Shown here: piece after piece, positions 1 through 12,600 of the stretch
How the letters are laid out: the number at the start of each line of letters is the position of its first letter
How positions within the stretch are numbered: the first letter of the stretch is position 1
NCBI GenBank assembly: GCA_027575765.1
Contig: JANBPT010000402.1
Coordinates: 1-38,164, forward strand
DNA from: Tieghemiomyces parasiticus
Taxonomy: Eukaryota; Kickxellomycota; Dimargaritomycetes; Dimargaritales; Dimargaritaceae
DNA: 38,164 bases
Reading direction: 5' to 3'
The notes under the pieces: model-generated
The model's database searches: none
What the model was told of the DNA's origin: nothing
Seen by the model: the letters and a program-made list of their open reading frames with translations, nothing else
Translations under genes and position numbers: made by a program

Positions 1-1929
1 CCCTGTGGTCGATAGAGGTGTGCATTAAAAATTGACAGGCGACTAGAGAGCGGCGGAAAGGGGATCGAAACTAAAGCAGTCGCTCAACAACTGGGTTTTA
101 GAGTCTATTGTGAGGGGGGAAGGAGAGTGGATCTAGATTGGCGGTGGGCAAGACAGGTCAACCGCTCGATATGGTCAGTTAGGGTGTTGATATCAATAAG
201 GAAGTGATAGTTCAGAGGCTTCTCCCAAACACATGGAAAGGTGTCAGGATAGCAGGGAAGTGGGTGCCAGTGTTGAAGGTGAGAAGCGCTAACGACTGAA
301 AAACAAGAATACAAAGGGAAGGGGGGGGGGCAGTGCGCGAGGACCAACAATGGACTATATACGCTGAAGCCGACGTGACACCACCATCACGACGGATAAC
401 CCCCCCCCATCAGAGCTGGACTCGAGGTTAGGCTGAAGCTCGCGTGGTTTGGAAAGGAGAAAATAGGAAACGCTTCTGACTTTTGAAACCCAAAATGTCA
501 AGGGGATAGGTGAGAGTGACGAGTAGGCGTACGTTGGGGTTGACAATGACGAGGAGACCAAGGTGTAAAGGGGAAGGCTGGCGAAGGTTATGGCTGTCAG
601 GTTGCTTCGGGTGTAAGTTGGGGTGGTGTGGTATGGCAAGAGGGTGGGGGAAGTCGGCTCTGTCGCGCTCTTTACCCTGCTTTCCATTGGCACGCCGGAA
701 GGGTTAGGAGGATCAGGGTGAGAAATTGGCCGCGCTTTGAAGAGGATAGATGACAGTTGTGCCACGCTCTCGCGTCCGTGGTACGACACAGGCTAGCTAA
801 TTAGAGATCACATCTCTCGTCCTGCACCCGCCGGGGCCGCTATACCTGGAGGAATAGTCGCGGCTGGACTAGAGCTGGCTACCAAGATGTACCCCGTCCG
901 CCGCGTCGTCCCCCAACCAGCCACCCTAAATTGCAAGTCAAACGCTGGATACTGCTGTGAAAACCAAGGCACGGTTGAAGCCACAGACGTACACCTATGG
1001 GCAACTGTCTGGGTTTATGCTGTAATGCTGACACTATCTAGTGGAAAGCGGTGGCATCAACTTCTCTCTCCCTCCCTCTGAGGCCCATGGGGACAGTGCA
1101 TTAGTTAGCCACCAGCTGCGGATATCCTTTGAGGGCGAAGACCGAAGCGAACCTACGCAGGTTGACGACACCAGCCTCCCCACACGGGAAAGATCACGAG
1201 CTTACTGTTTGTCGCAGGTGTCTGCCGCTGTATAACCCACCAGGTTGTACACGCCCTCCCTCGTCCTGGCGGTTTCCGGGTGTGCGAGAGGAGGAGTAGG
1301 GTGATGTGTGAGAGTTCCCCTTCTCTGCACAGTCATCTGGCAAACACGGTAGGTGCTCGTCAGGCGCAAGCGCGTGTGTACTGGAAGGCCAGTTTGGTAT
1401 CTGACGCCAGGTCAAGCCGACCATGTTAGGTAAGGATGGGTTATTGACAAGGGTCATGGCTGCAAAATACACATACCGGCCATGGTTCTGATAATATACG
1501 GCAATTCCCGGCTTTCTGGCATGGAATTCTGATGAAAGCCGCCCCTCCAGAAAATCACGGTCGGCAGCGGCTCTGTGATGAATGGCGCGGGTGGGCTTCG
1601 CAGCTGATTAGACCACCGACGCTCTCTAAAGCATCGGAGCAACTTCGTGTACCGGGCCATTAAGACTTTGTCTCCCCCGAGCGGGATATGGGAATTGTGG
1701 TATCCAGGGCGCTTTCTCTCTCTCCCATAAGGTACAATTCCCCTGGTCAAAATGGCCTCTCTCATATACTACTTTGGTCGACTATCTCCAGCGTCTGCTA
1801 CATTTGGGTGACGGGATACGCTTTATTACATAGGTAGATGCTGGCCACCAACCGCAGTATTCAGAGTTGGTCGGTTAACTATGCTAAGTAGAGCTTGGCC
1901 CCACCTCAGCTTCTCGCCTCGCGCCTGCA
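1..1929. other. Spacer without a supported gene
   Basis: I see no gene I can support here. There are several open frames of 60-144 codons on both strands (for example 355-789 minus and 1454-1765 minus), but they overlap each other, match no family I know and lack convincing splice sites. Part of the stretch shows strand asymmetry, with purine-rich runs on the plus strand including a run of about ten G near 327-336. It lies downstream of the Asterix gene and so holds at least its 3' UTR. Confidence 0.6.
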
Positions 1930-2280
1930 TCAGTTGCCGTTTAGGAGAGCCTCCTTACGGAGGAATTGTGCGACCATGGGGGCGTAGGTCGAGACAAGGC
2001 CCATGACGGCGAAGCTGACGCTGGACATGGTGGTGTTGTTCTTGGAGGGGTCGGCGGTGAGCGGGCGGCGGTGGAGGTACCCGAGGATGGAGGCGAAGAG
2101 GGATAACCAGGACGACCACCGTATCCGAAGGACCACGCCGACCACGGCACCGATGAGTGCCACGAAGTTGTAAATGTCGACCAAGAGGTCACCGCTGTGC
2201 GCCCGCATCTCCGTGCTGATGTAGAAGGGTGTCACCTGTTGGGGCTGGCGAGGATCGCCCTGAGTCTTGATGATAGCCAT
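1930..2280 (-). CDS. Asterix / UPF0139 family ER membrane protein
   Basis: Single-exon gene of 116 aa. The N-terminus carries the family's DPR-x-P signature (residues 9-13, DPRQP). Three hydrophobic stretches follow, at about 37-52, 55-69 and 86-104, separated by a polar loop rich in N, T and K at 76-85. Length is close to the 106 aa of the human protein. In animals Asterix (WDR83OS) is part of the PAT complex with CCDC47, which shields poorly hydrophobic transmembrane helices during ER insertion; the same role here is inferred from the family. The start is the only Met before the DPR motif. A second minus-frame open stretch inside it (1941-2192) is a shadow. It is divergent from the phosphatase gene, with 393 bp between starts. 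Confidence 0.83.
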   Translation of the reverse strand: MAIIKTQGDPRQPQQVTPFYISTEMRAHSGDLLVDIYNFVALIGAVVGVVLRIRWSSWLSLFASILGYLHRRPLTADPSKNNTTMSSVSFAVMGLVSTYAPMVAQFLRKEALLNGN

Positions 2281-2673
2281 GGCGAGGTTGGGTAAGGTGC
2301 CGAAGCAAAGGGGGGAATTGGATAAGAGATGTCAAGCACAGAATTCGTGGGCTAAGTAGCCAGGAAAAACTAAGCTAGATGCAGTCAGGGTCCAAAATTG
2401 CCATGCATTTCCCGCGTAGTTGCATGGGTACAGTAGTGAAACCTGCGAGTACCCTGGCTCTCACCCGGAGGGCTGCATTCCCGGCCGACTTGCCACTTCC
2501 AACCACCCAGTGTCCTGCTAGACCTGTACGCTCTACGCTGGGCTTGGTGGGTGAAGGGAAGGAGGTTAGAGGCACGTTTTCTGTTTGCCCGCTACTACTA
2601 GCTTCCATCGGATTGAGACATCCGACTCCGTCCTCATTGCCCCCTAACACCCTGACCACCTCACCCACTCGGT
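2281..2673. promoter_or_regulatory. Divergent promoter region between Asterix and LTP1
   Basis: This 393-bp gap separates the two start codons of divergently read genes and must hold both 5' UTRs and promoters unless these overlap the coding regions. I see no clear TATA box or repeated operator in it. The open frame across 2379-2714 on the plus strand runs through the phosphatase start in another frame and I treat it as chance. Confidence 0.5.
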
Positions 2674-3883
2674 ATGCCCGCCAAAACAAGCGTCCTTTTC
2701 GTGTGCCTCGGTAGGTACTTATACAACACACATGCTGCCCGGCTCTGCCTGTGATTCCGGGAGACTTCATGCTGGTCGGGTAATCGTCGAACTCGTCCAT
2801 TCGGTTAAAGAGGTCACCCAGTCTGCCTAGCAACCACACCAACCTCGAAAAACTCCAGCTAACCCTCCTTGTTTAATTTGCATCATTCGGTCGTCGTCAC
2901 TCCCACTTCATACCCTAGGCAATATCTGTCGGTCGCCGATGGCTGAGGCGGTATTTACGCACCATGTCCAGCAACGCGATCTTTCTGATCAATTCTACGT
3001 GGATAGTGCTGGCACCAACAGTTTCCATGTATGTGGTCGATAAATTGGTCCGAATTCCCTTCTACCGTTGGATCAGCCGGAATATCGGTATTCAAGAGGG
3101 CGATGAGGTTTATGAGTTCCAACCCGCAGCGACTAATAAGTTGACAATCACGACTTAACCAACAAACCACTCATCACTGTATTCATCACAATCATTTTCT
3201 CGCCCATTAGGCTGGCGATACGCCGGACAGCCGATCCGTACAAACCTGTATCAAGAATGGCGTGAAGGTCAACCATTTAGCCCGCCAGGTGCGTACTGCC
3301 CACGAACTAAGTTGGCGCCTAAAACAAGACCCGCTAGCGATATACTGGATCAACGGACTATCTGGACCGTACTGCTAACCCACGCCGGCGCTTTTGGTTT
3401 CACACTCTCACCCATCTCCCCTTTTTTAAACCGCCCCGCAACAGGTAACACCCGAAGATTTCCGCCGTTTCGACTATATCCTCTGCATGGACGAATCCAA
3501 CTTGGCAAACCTAAACAAAATGAAGCCCAAGGGCAGCCGGGCCCAGAGTAAGTATTACAGCGGCGATTGCTCTGGATCTGCGGTGCGCTCGCTATTGGGT
3601 AGCTGACCAAACTAGAACGAGCACATATGTCTCGTTGGTTTGAATCCCTGGCCGGGTAAGCTGACCGCCGCTTAATTTTAACCTAGTTGCCAATCCCACC
3701 AACTGCACCGTCTTGTGCCCTCTCATCATTCAAATAGTCAAGTTGTTTGGCTCGTATGATCCGCAGGGCGATAAGATCATTCGGGACCCTTACTATGGTG
3801 GGCAGTCAGGTTTTGACCGCAACTTTGCGCAGGTCACACGTTGCACCCAGACGTTCCTGGAAGAACTGGGCCATAAGCAATAA
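2674..3883 (+). CDS. LTP1: Low-molecular-weight protein tyrosine phosphatase
   Basis: Five exons: 2674-2710, 2919-3028, 3211-3288, 3445-3547 and 3738-3883, giving 157 aa, the usual length for this family. Exon 1 ends inside the P-loop: [10 protein letters not shown] spans the first intron and supplies the CX5R signature, with nucleophile C11 and R17. Further family marks are DSAGT after the loop, HLARQV before the central helix, and the general-acid loop DPYY (D126, Y128, Y129) near the C-terminus. The enzyme removes phosphate from phosphotyrosine and small aryl phosphates in the cytosol; substrates here are unknown. Introns are 208, 182, 156 and 190 nt. Donors vary (gtaggt, gtatgt, gtgcgt, gtaagt). 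All phases join correctly (474 nt including stop). The ATG at 2674 is the only one in frame near the P-loop. It converges with the HSF-type gene 272 bp downstream. Confidence 0.95.
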
Positions 3884-4155
3884 GCACCAAGATAATGCGT
3901 CGCTCCCGAATCATACATTGTAAAGTTGACCAGTCTCCTAAACCCTTTGGTTTTACCAACTATACTTATTAAATTGCCTATACTATTCACAGGGGCTATT
4001 GTACAAGTATGGGAAATTGTACGATTTACACAGGAATCAAATACCGTTTTATTACATGGTAGCCACAAATACAAGTTTAAATATTATTGTAACGGACAGA
4101 TCATTAAAGCACAGAAGGACAGATTACACATACAGATTGTGGATAAATCGTTTTT
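3884..4155. other. Short AT-rich convergent 3' spacer
   Basis: These 272 bp lie between two convergent stop codons. The stretch is clearly more AT-rich than its neighbours, as expected for overlapping 3' UTRs and poly(A) sites. An 80-codon plus-strand open frame (3926-4168) overlaps the end of the HSF-type gene and resembles no known protein, so I do not call it. Confidence 0.5.
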
Positions 4156-5509
4156 TTACATACTATAGTACGTAGCTAGCTCTGAGTAGTTGACGGCCAG
4201 GCCATTGGGTAATACCACCATGTTGGTTACTGGTACCTCAGGGATCGTGGAAGTGGGAACTAAGGTGTGGTTCAGCCCCATGGTAGAGGAAGCCATTACC
4301 ATGTGGGGATGAAAAGGTGGACTGGGAGGTTGAGAGGTGGAGGAAAATGGCGAACCTTGGTTTACCGTTGGTTGGTGGTGATGCAAGTGGGTAGGTAGGC
4401 ATTGGTGGTGATAAGGGGTAGGGGGCTGGGAAAAATAGGGGTTGGGCACATAGGAAGAGTACGGGGTAGTAGTGGACAGGTCACTAGTAGGGGTCATGGA
4501 GATGGCTGTTGGCGATGGGGTATCCAGGCCCAGGGCGAATTGATGTTGGATCTGACCCGTGGGGGTAAATGGTGAGGATGGCAAACCAGAGCTCAAATAC
4601 AGATCCGGCATCTGCAGTGTGGCTATGGTAGCGAAATGTAGGTCAGATAAGAATGGATAATGGATTAGCAAACAGCTGAGCTGACTACCTCCGCAGCACC
4701 TAGTAATCTGGAGATGTAGTATCTGATACAAACAATTTTAACTAAGGCCGGTCACACTTACAATTCATGTCCGGGCTGGAAGAGAAGATGGTGGGGGCTG
4801 TCTGGACCAGGAGCTGACTCTTGGCCTTTTTGGCCTCCTGCCTCATCTTGGTTTTCCGGTAGTTTCCCAGGTTTTTCACCTGAGATAGCAGGTGGGGAGA
4901 GCCCCGGATGAAGCAAGGATGAGAGTACCCAGCAACAAGCTTGCCCCTATCCTTGGACTTGCGGTTGTCAATTAGGAGTTTGAAGTCGTAGCCCTGGGAA
5001 AGTGAAAGATAGGGTATGTGCAATAGGATGGGTAAGTAGATATTCGTAATAGCAACCATTTCTCTATTTAAAAAATGGAGCAGCAGTACGGATGGATAAT
5101 GTTCAGATATGTGGGGACATTTACTTACCCGAAGCTGACGTTCAAAGGATTCCTTTTTATCAGTCTTGAAATGATTGGCCAGGAAGGTACTATGATTGAT
5201 TCTACTACGGTCAACACAGAAGCCAGTGCCCTTGTCATTCCACCAAATACAGTCCATGTGCTCCTCGGATTCCAGGATACTGGCCAAGAGTTATAAAAAC
5301 AATAGATACAGATAGTAAAAATGAAAACGAGATTAGTATCGGGAGAGTAGCGAGGTGTGGAAGACGGATTTTCTGCACAGCTCTAGCCTAATACAGCATC
5401 ACAGCCTAGAGATAAAAGTAACTTACCAGTAGAGCTTTTCTGGGAAGAGAGTTTTGCTTTTCCGACTGGCCAGGGCCTGGCCCTTAGGGCTAAGGGTGGG
5501 GTCGCTCAT
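4156..5509 (-). CDS. Small HSF-type DNA-binding-domain transcription factor
   Basis: Four exons read on the minus strand: 5427-5509, 5129-5279, 4762-4993 and 4156-4622, giving 310 aa. Residues from about 21 to 125 match the heat-shock-factor winged helix: FPEKLY starts helix 1, WWNDKGTGF forms the strand pair, HFK leads to the recognition helix with SFERQL, and a wing is followed by a basic GYSHPCFIRGSPHLLSQV block like the family's HPxFxRG ending. The usual YGFHK after the recognition helix is changed (RGYDFKLL). No heptad trimerisation region follows; the rest is Pro/Ser/Thr/His-rich. That argues against a classical heat-shock HSF1 and for a divergent Mga1/Sfl1-like regulator, though target genes are unknown. 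Introns are 147, 135 and 139 nt, all gtaagt. The last acceptor (tag before 4622) was chosen because the nearer cag breaks frame. Confidence 0.8.
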
Positions 5510-6638
5510 GGCCGAAATATGCTTGATGAGGATCGCGACTACGAGTGAGGTAGGCGGTGTAAAACCAAATGATGGTCAGGCTGGGAGAGCTAAACGTATA
5601 GGACTAACGGCGAATCGGGTGCAACAGGGCGAGGTGTAGGTCAGACTATGAGGTGTAGCTGGGCATTGGTGTTAAGGAAAAATAATAAGTTGCAAGAGTA
5701 AGAGCTCTATGAGGGAGAAGAAGGGGCACCAGTGGTGACATGCATGTGTAAGTGTGGATAATGCACTGCCAAATAGTGGGCATGCCAGTCCTACTTATAG
5801 TCCCCCAGGGGCTGCACCTTAATGCAAAGAAAGACATGGTTGGCCAAAAAAAAAAAGCAGGGGAAAGGGATGAGAGGCTGCATGGGGAGAGTGCAGTTAT
5901 CTCCATTTCTCCCATTATCTGTCAGCTAAACGGGGTAATGGGTGAATAAAAGGGATGGAGCGGGGTGGTGATACAAGACTGCCCGGCACCCCTACACCCA
6001 TCTTCCACCACCACGGCTCCCACAAATGAGTTATGTGTACGTGCCTTACTCAGTAGCTAAGGCCGAAGAAAAGTCAGCGACTCAGGGTGGTACACAGGCG
6101 GATAAGAAGGGGTGGTGGAAGATATTCCCTCATTACTTTTCATTGTCAAGATCTCAACCCTTTTTCACCTGTACAGTGCGTGCAGGTCCAGCGACTTATT
6201 GTGTTCTTTTTTTTTTCTCCCTGAGCACAGTGATGTCCAAGGGCGCCGAGGGATGCAACTATAAACGGTAGCATTGAAGGGGAATGCGAATCGGGAACCA
6301 TTTTTCGAGTGAGGGAAGGGGTGATGAAAAAAGAGATGGGGTGCCGGGTAGACCGACTGCTAAGCGAGAGGGTCGTACTTGTAAACGCAAGCATAATTAA
6401 CCCAAACATAGTCATATTGCCGAGTAGGTCTTTGCGCACTTTTGTCGCCTCACTTTGGTCTCCCTTGGCCTACACTTTCCCACTGCCATCGATTTCTTTT
6501 CGCCAACACCTACCCCGCCATCATTATCAGCACTTCCCTGCTTGGGTTACTCAATTGAGCAACTTGGGCCATTCGCAAGTTGACAATTCCGAGGCTTAAA
6601 TCATGACGCTAGGTAAAAGGGGACCGTCATCTTTTCAC

Positions 6639-6684
6639 TGCCACTGCCATTGCCATTGCCACCGTCGTGTCGTGTCGTGTCGTG
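6639..6684. repeat. Paired microsatellites (hexamer then pentamer)
   Basis: Four hexamer units of the form tgccac/tgccat run over 6639-6662, followed after three bases by three full cgtgt pentamers and a partial fourth over 6666-6684. They lie in the 11-kb spacer and are not in a supported gene. Confidence 0.85.
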
Positions 6685-9600
6685 GGGTTTGTTTGACGGG
6701 TGAACACTATCACTCGTCCCTGTCCTCTTCTATTGCTGATGACCTAGGGGGGTAGCCAAAACCGGTGATGGTCAACTCAAAAACTAACGTTAAGGCCTGA
6801 TGGAGGTGCGATTTTTCTTCCCTAGCCCGTACGGTGCTTGGGCTGGTCATGGTAATGGCTCGGGGATCCTAGACTTATGGCCGGCCAGTCGGCCCTTCAC
6901 TCCCCGATAATACCCCACAGTCAGCGACGAAGGATTTCTACTTCTTATTTACTACGCTATTTCATCACCTAGATAATACAGCGCCCACTCCAAGTTCCTA
7001 CTGGACAAGCCACTGGCAGTCCACTCCCTCCCTTAGTAATGCCAACTCAGCCCCGTAAAGGAGGTAGTTTCTATATAGCTAGCCTAGGGACATCAGACCA
7101 CGGCCCTTAGATTGCTACCACCGATAAATCGCTGGCTGCCGTCATGCTCGGACTTCAGCCGCTCAGCACTTATGATAAGCAGGCGTGCCTGAGGTTTTGG
7201 GGGCACTTTCCGGATTAGGTCTGTACCCATTTTTCCTAGGCGTGGAGGGGGGGGGGAAGATAAGGTCACGCGCGGAAGCCCCCCTCCCCTCATCACAATT
7301 GCTGAAAGCAGCAGGTAGTTATGGATTGGGTTCATCATGCCAGCCCACAACTCTTGTGGACGTCTTGTCTAAACCCTCACATGGAGAGTACAGCGCAGGA
7401 GGTCACTGGCTGACCAGCACCAGCTCCTTCCTGTTCCCTCACCCAACCAGTAGCCCTACGTGACCTCTTGGTGGGAACATATTTAGTGATGTCTTTTTAG
7501 CAAGGGTGTCGATACCACTCGACCATGCACGCACCTGACCGAGCCTGCCACGATCAAGGTATGGACTTGTGAGCAACGCCGCCCGACGGCTCTTGACGGG
7601 AAACCCCAGTCAACAAGGCTGATGCAGATGTTGTACCGCCAACCTTATTTCCACTCTTTTCTCGCCTGGGTTCGTTTGAGGGGGGGGATTCGCCACCACT
7701 ACACCTCGCAGTGATCGTATTTCCCAGGGCTATATGGTGGAAGCTGGGAGAGATATTTATCGCCCAGAGACTCTGGCAGTACCTCCAGTGTCGTCTTGCG
7801 TATCTAGGGTGCGTTGGATGAATCTGGAGCAGGGCGGTGATTATCGTTGAGGTTGTTTGGGCGGGGAGTCACTTATCGGTTACCTACCGGTGATGCCCAC
7901 AACCCCATAATTTAAGTGCTTTGGCTCAGCCGGGTGGGGTAGAGTGTGGAGGGGAGGGAGGTCAAGATACCCGATGCACGAAAATCAACTCTACTGCAGT
8001 ATCGGTTGTGTGAGTTTATGCCCAAATTCCACGACTCTGCTGTTCATTCGCCGACCACTGTAGCATATTCCATAACACTTGATATGGTCAGATCGACTTC
8101 TTTCCACAACTCTACGCGACGAGGCGGCCATGGTTTTTCCGACCGGCGCAATGCTTCAAGAATATAGTAGATAAGTGAGTGAGGTAGGGAAAGAGCCGAA
8201 AGTTTACCAAACGGTGTAGGCAACCATTATCCTGGACGAACGCTACGGATCCGGACGTTTCGAGTTGAATGTAGCTGAGGTGGAGGTTCTATGAGTCGTA
8301 GTGTTTGTGTTTAATATATTTAGGAGTTGGGGATCCTGAAGGGGGGGGGAGGTAGAGTCCCGAGGGGGGTAGTGAACACGAAGGGGCGAAAGAGGGCTCT
8401 TTAAGGTAGTGCACCAAGAGGGACGAAAATGGTGGTGGCAAGGGGCAGTGAACGACGGGCTCACACTGGACTGGGTGGACCGTGTAATGGTGGCACTATG
8501 GCGTACTCCACTGACATAGCCTATTGTCTTTTTTTATCTTCGCAACGCCAGATGAAGGGCACGAAGGTAGTGCATCAATAAAGCTCAGCTTTTTTAACTA
8601 CCCGACAGTCGCCCGGTGAACTGGGTCTTAATAAGGAAGTTTAATACTAATCTAGTGTGGCCCGAAGTGACGCTTAAGTGACGAGTCGGGCTACACTGGT
8701 GCTTCGAGGGGGGCGAGTATTTTTTTACAGGTGTTAGTGATAAACGTAGTCTCAGATAGGACTTGGGCTGCACGCGGAGCCAGGTCTAGCCCGTCACCAT
8801 GGCGGTCGAGGTGCGGTGGAGGGCAGACCATGATGTGAAGAGCTGGTAATAAGTTATTTGAAGGTAGATAGGTTGTCAAATAATTATCTTCGCTGAACCG
8901 AATGGCTTTATAGGGTAGACGAATTCGACCCATGTCTGTTTAGGGTGTGCTTTTGTGATGTACATTAACAAAAGGACCATCGTTTCTGACCAGCCCAGCC
9001 GCCTAAAAGTCCATTCAATTAAAAAAATTCTCCCCGAAAACCGAAGCCTGTCCAAATAAACTATACATCGAACTAACGCGCCCTGAGGACGCGCGTTGGA
9101 CGTTGGCGCGGCACATTCACCAGTGGATTGACAGCCTGCCGCCCGTGAGGCTTGACGAAAAGGATCGATGGCGGGACAGAAGGTTGGTGAGAAACCCCTT
9201 ATTGCGATGTGAAGGCCTAGTTTCCTTGCATTCCCAGTCCTACTTTTTTTTCTTAGTGCTTCCATTCTAGCCCCACCGCCCTCAACAGACCCTGTACGCC
9301 CGCGTCGGCCGTGCACTGAGGATGGGAATGGAGTGAGACGTCACGGGCTATTTGTGGGATTGTCTAGCATATCACTTCCAATTGCGTACTAGTTAGGGCG
9401 TGCATTTTTTTACGGTTTCTAGAACGCAATCTTTGAAGTCGATTCGCAGACACTTTAATCAATCCCTGTTTTCTGGGAACCATCATCACACAGTGCCCTA
9501 TTTAGGCTACTTCTACAAGCCCTCTTCTAATCGACTAGATGGGGGTACAGGCGCAACTATTCGCCACGATATTAGAGTAGTAAGCGGTGCATAGGGTGCA

Positions 9601-12600
9601 AAGGTTGAGGTATATCCGGCCGCCACTAAAATCTGTAGCCATACTTGCCTTTAAAATTTATTTGCATCCATCACAACCATTTCTACTGAGGCCGTTTTCC
9701 CCGCCACTCTCTCAAACTTAACCCTCGAACACTGGGCGCCCGTACCTCTCTCTATCGCTACGGTAAGGCAGCATCCAAAGTTTCGCTAACCTTGCTTCGT
9801 CCCTCGCCTGAAGTCCTCAACCAAGCTAGCCACCGACGGGTTGCACTCTAAATGGTTTAATCGAAATGACAGGCGCGGCTGGGTGGCCTGTGAAAAAATA
9901 CTCATCAATAGAGAGTCGGCACTAACTGGCACTGGCCAACCGTTAAATTGAACCCCAGGATAAGGTCGCTAAACCACCAGAGGCTCGTGCAAGGCGACTT
10001 GGGTAGCAATCTCACCTTTCACATCCACACCCACACCAACTCTAACACCCCTATTCGACCCGTCACCTGCTTACCGACGGACCTTGACAATCATACCGGA
10101 TATGGGTACAGGTGCTGACGCTGATAATCGTTCTTAGCTTCCATCATCTATTCACAGTTCCATTTACTCTACACCTATAGGGAACTGAAATCCTTCCCTT
10201 CGGTACAACCATTGGCCCGCCACAGTTAGTGGTACAATGGCGTCCCTTTGCGCCGAGTAAGGAGCTGGTATGTGACAGGTAAGTGTGCTCAAGTAACTAT
10301 TCTGGGCCGCGGTGAAGTGATAAAGCATAGGGAGTGAAGAGGCGGGGCGGGAAGTCGATGATGAAGGGGAAGAGAAGAGAGCGTTGAACCTACATGTTTG
10401 TGGCTCTGCTTGGACCGACCGTAGTTGTACACCCCAGCCGACTACAACCTCTGACACAGCGTGACTGAACAATGCGAACCTTGTTACCCATCCGGCTCAT
10501 ATTGCCTGCGTCTGGCTCTGTGACCTGCGTGGTTGCCAATTAATCCTTATATATCTAACTACAACGTAGAAATTAAGTTCGATCTTGAATAACGGTGGAT
10601 TACGATGTATGAGATCAGCTACTGGGAGGTAAATTTCAATCAAGACTTGCCACCTGTGCCAAAGGAGGCCATTGGTTTCGCGACAAGCTTATCTTCGGTC
10701 GTAGTGGAAATGAGAAGTCTCTTCATGGATAATAGGAATATGAATTTTTACCCATCCGGTGGTGTATGGTTTGTCCTGAACAGACCTTCGGCGGCTGGAA
10801 AAGAGGTGGCCAGTACAGCAGGGATGGTGACTGGCCGAATAGCGTGTACCACTTTTCAAATACGGTACCCCATTTCGGTACGAGTGACGACTGGGCGATG
10901 CTCCGTATTGGGTAGGTATATACCATCCCAAAGAAGCCTACGTCAATGTAAGGGAGGCGGAATAATGTTGGTGTGTAGAAAGGCGGATAGTCGGGCCTAA
11001 ACTTCCGCTATGGTAAATCCAATCTAAGACGGATGGCCGGGTACGAGTAGTACAGTAAGGCTGTCGGAAAAAAAACAACCTAATAATCGCACCATTCGCA
11101 GCTTGGTTGCCCATCGGCCAGATTTGGAGTCGTGGTGAGATAGCTTTACAAACCGTTCCGACCAAGGTTTCATCACCAACGTCTAGGTGTTGCTGAGGAG
11201 ATCTCTCGGTCGGCCCAACTTATCATAAAGGTGATGGACCGCCAGCTGCCCTGACCTGCGCTGACGGCCTTCATGACATCAGTTGGTGGTTGTGAGAGTC
11301 GTACATGACTTTTGATGGGAACTTTGGACGACTGTGCGGACTGAATTTATGTTCTCAATGAGCGTTAGTAGGAAATCCACTCTGTATAAAGCTAAGGGCG
11401 AGTGACACCGAGCATTGGTCTGTCAGTGTTGGTGTGGTGAGGGTGAGTGGGGGGAGGGCAGGTAGGCAGCTCCAGAAAAGTCACCAAGTCACAGCCACCG
11501 TATCGGCCAGTAGTTTCATATTTTGCCCGCGGTTTTCGCAGTACTGCGGACTATAGACTGTCAAAACACTGGTCCACTGAACTAGGCCCAATTTAAAAGA
11601 CTAGTTCATTCTTAGTCGGGACTGAAGACGAAGAGGGCAGATCCTCAGTGGACAGGAGGTTTGGGCAAGGGTAAACAGCCCGCTGGCCCGGTCGGACTTT
11701 GGGCCCAGCAGGTTTTCCTCAGTATTCTGTGTACTTGTATTTAATGAGGCCTTCTTTACAGTCTAGGATGGGGTGGAGAGTTGCCCGCTGCCTGATATAT
11801 AACTGGCCTTCACGAAAGTAGTTGTGCTAAGGATTCCAAAAGGGTATAAAAAAAGAATGACATGAAAGGCCGCCCTGAAATGAGTCACATCGCTTTACCT
11901 CGATGCGCCAAAGGTAATCGTCGCTGCTGCTACCTCACCACGCCAAGCGGAGGCAATGCAGGGCTATGATACCTTTAACTGCCTTCAAAAATGACCCCTT
12001 CGTCACCTGGACCTTCGCAGCTAATTAGCTGACTTAGATATATTCTTTATTCCGGTTTGGCCCCGTTTATTTTATGATGAGTTTGGAGGACATGGCTAGC
12101 CCGGTGTTGCGTACACCGAGCTCAAGTTTGGGTGGGCGGTGATACTTCTAAACATTGAGCAGTTACAACTAGTCGTGTCAGAGGCAACGGGCTTGGGGAG
12201 AGGCGAGCACAACTTCTATTGGCACCCTATCCCTTCCTCCCTGTCCACCGCCGTCACCCCCCTCATTCCACTGCCTACCACCAATTAGCAATGTGATACA
12301 AACCATGACCGTTTGACAGCTGCCATACCCCTTTCTGTAAAAGGCAGGAAACCCGAAGCTGTTAAAGGCAGGATTGAAATTCGGCAGAAGGACACACATC
12401 GGTAAGCCCGACAGGCTGTCTTTTAGAAAGTTAGCGATATAAATTGGAATGCATGGGAACCAGGCGGCTTGAGATAAGCGCCGAAGCGTAAGTATGTGTA
12501 GCTTTGTGGATGGATGCGTACGTGTATATAGACAGGCATTGTTTGCCAATGGAATACCTGCTTGGCTTGTGCAGTGGTTAAAAATAAAATAAATAATTGA

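Noticed and set aside
3926..4168. 80-codon AT-rich plus-strand frame between LTP1 and the HSF-type gene
   Set aside because: It lies in the shared 3' region, overlaps the end of the HSF-type coding exon, and matches no family.
8876..9316. 146-codon minus-strand open frame
   Set aside because: Composition and sequence resemble no family, no splice partners were found, and it overlaps another minus frame.
10605..11000. 131-codon plus-strand open frame with an ATG
   Set aside because: No recognisable domain, two minus-strand frames open over the same bases, and frames of this size are expected by chance in 11 kb read six ways.
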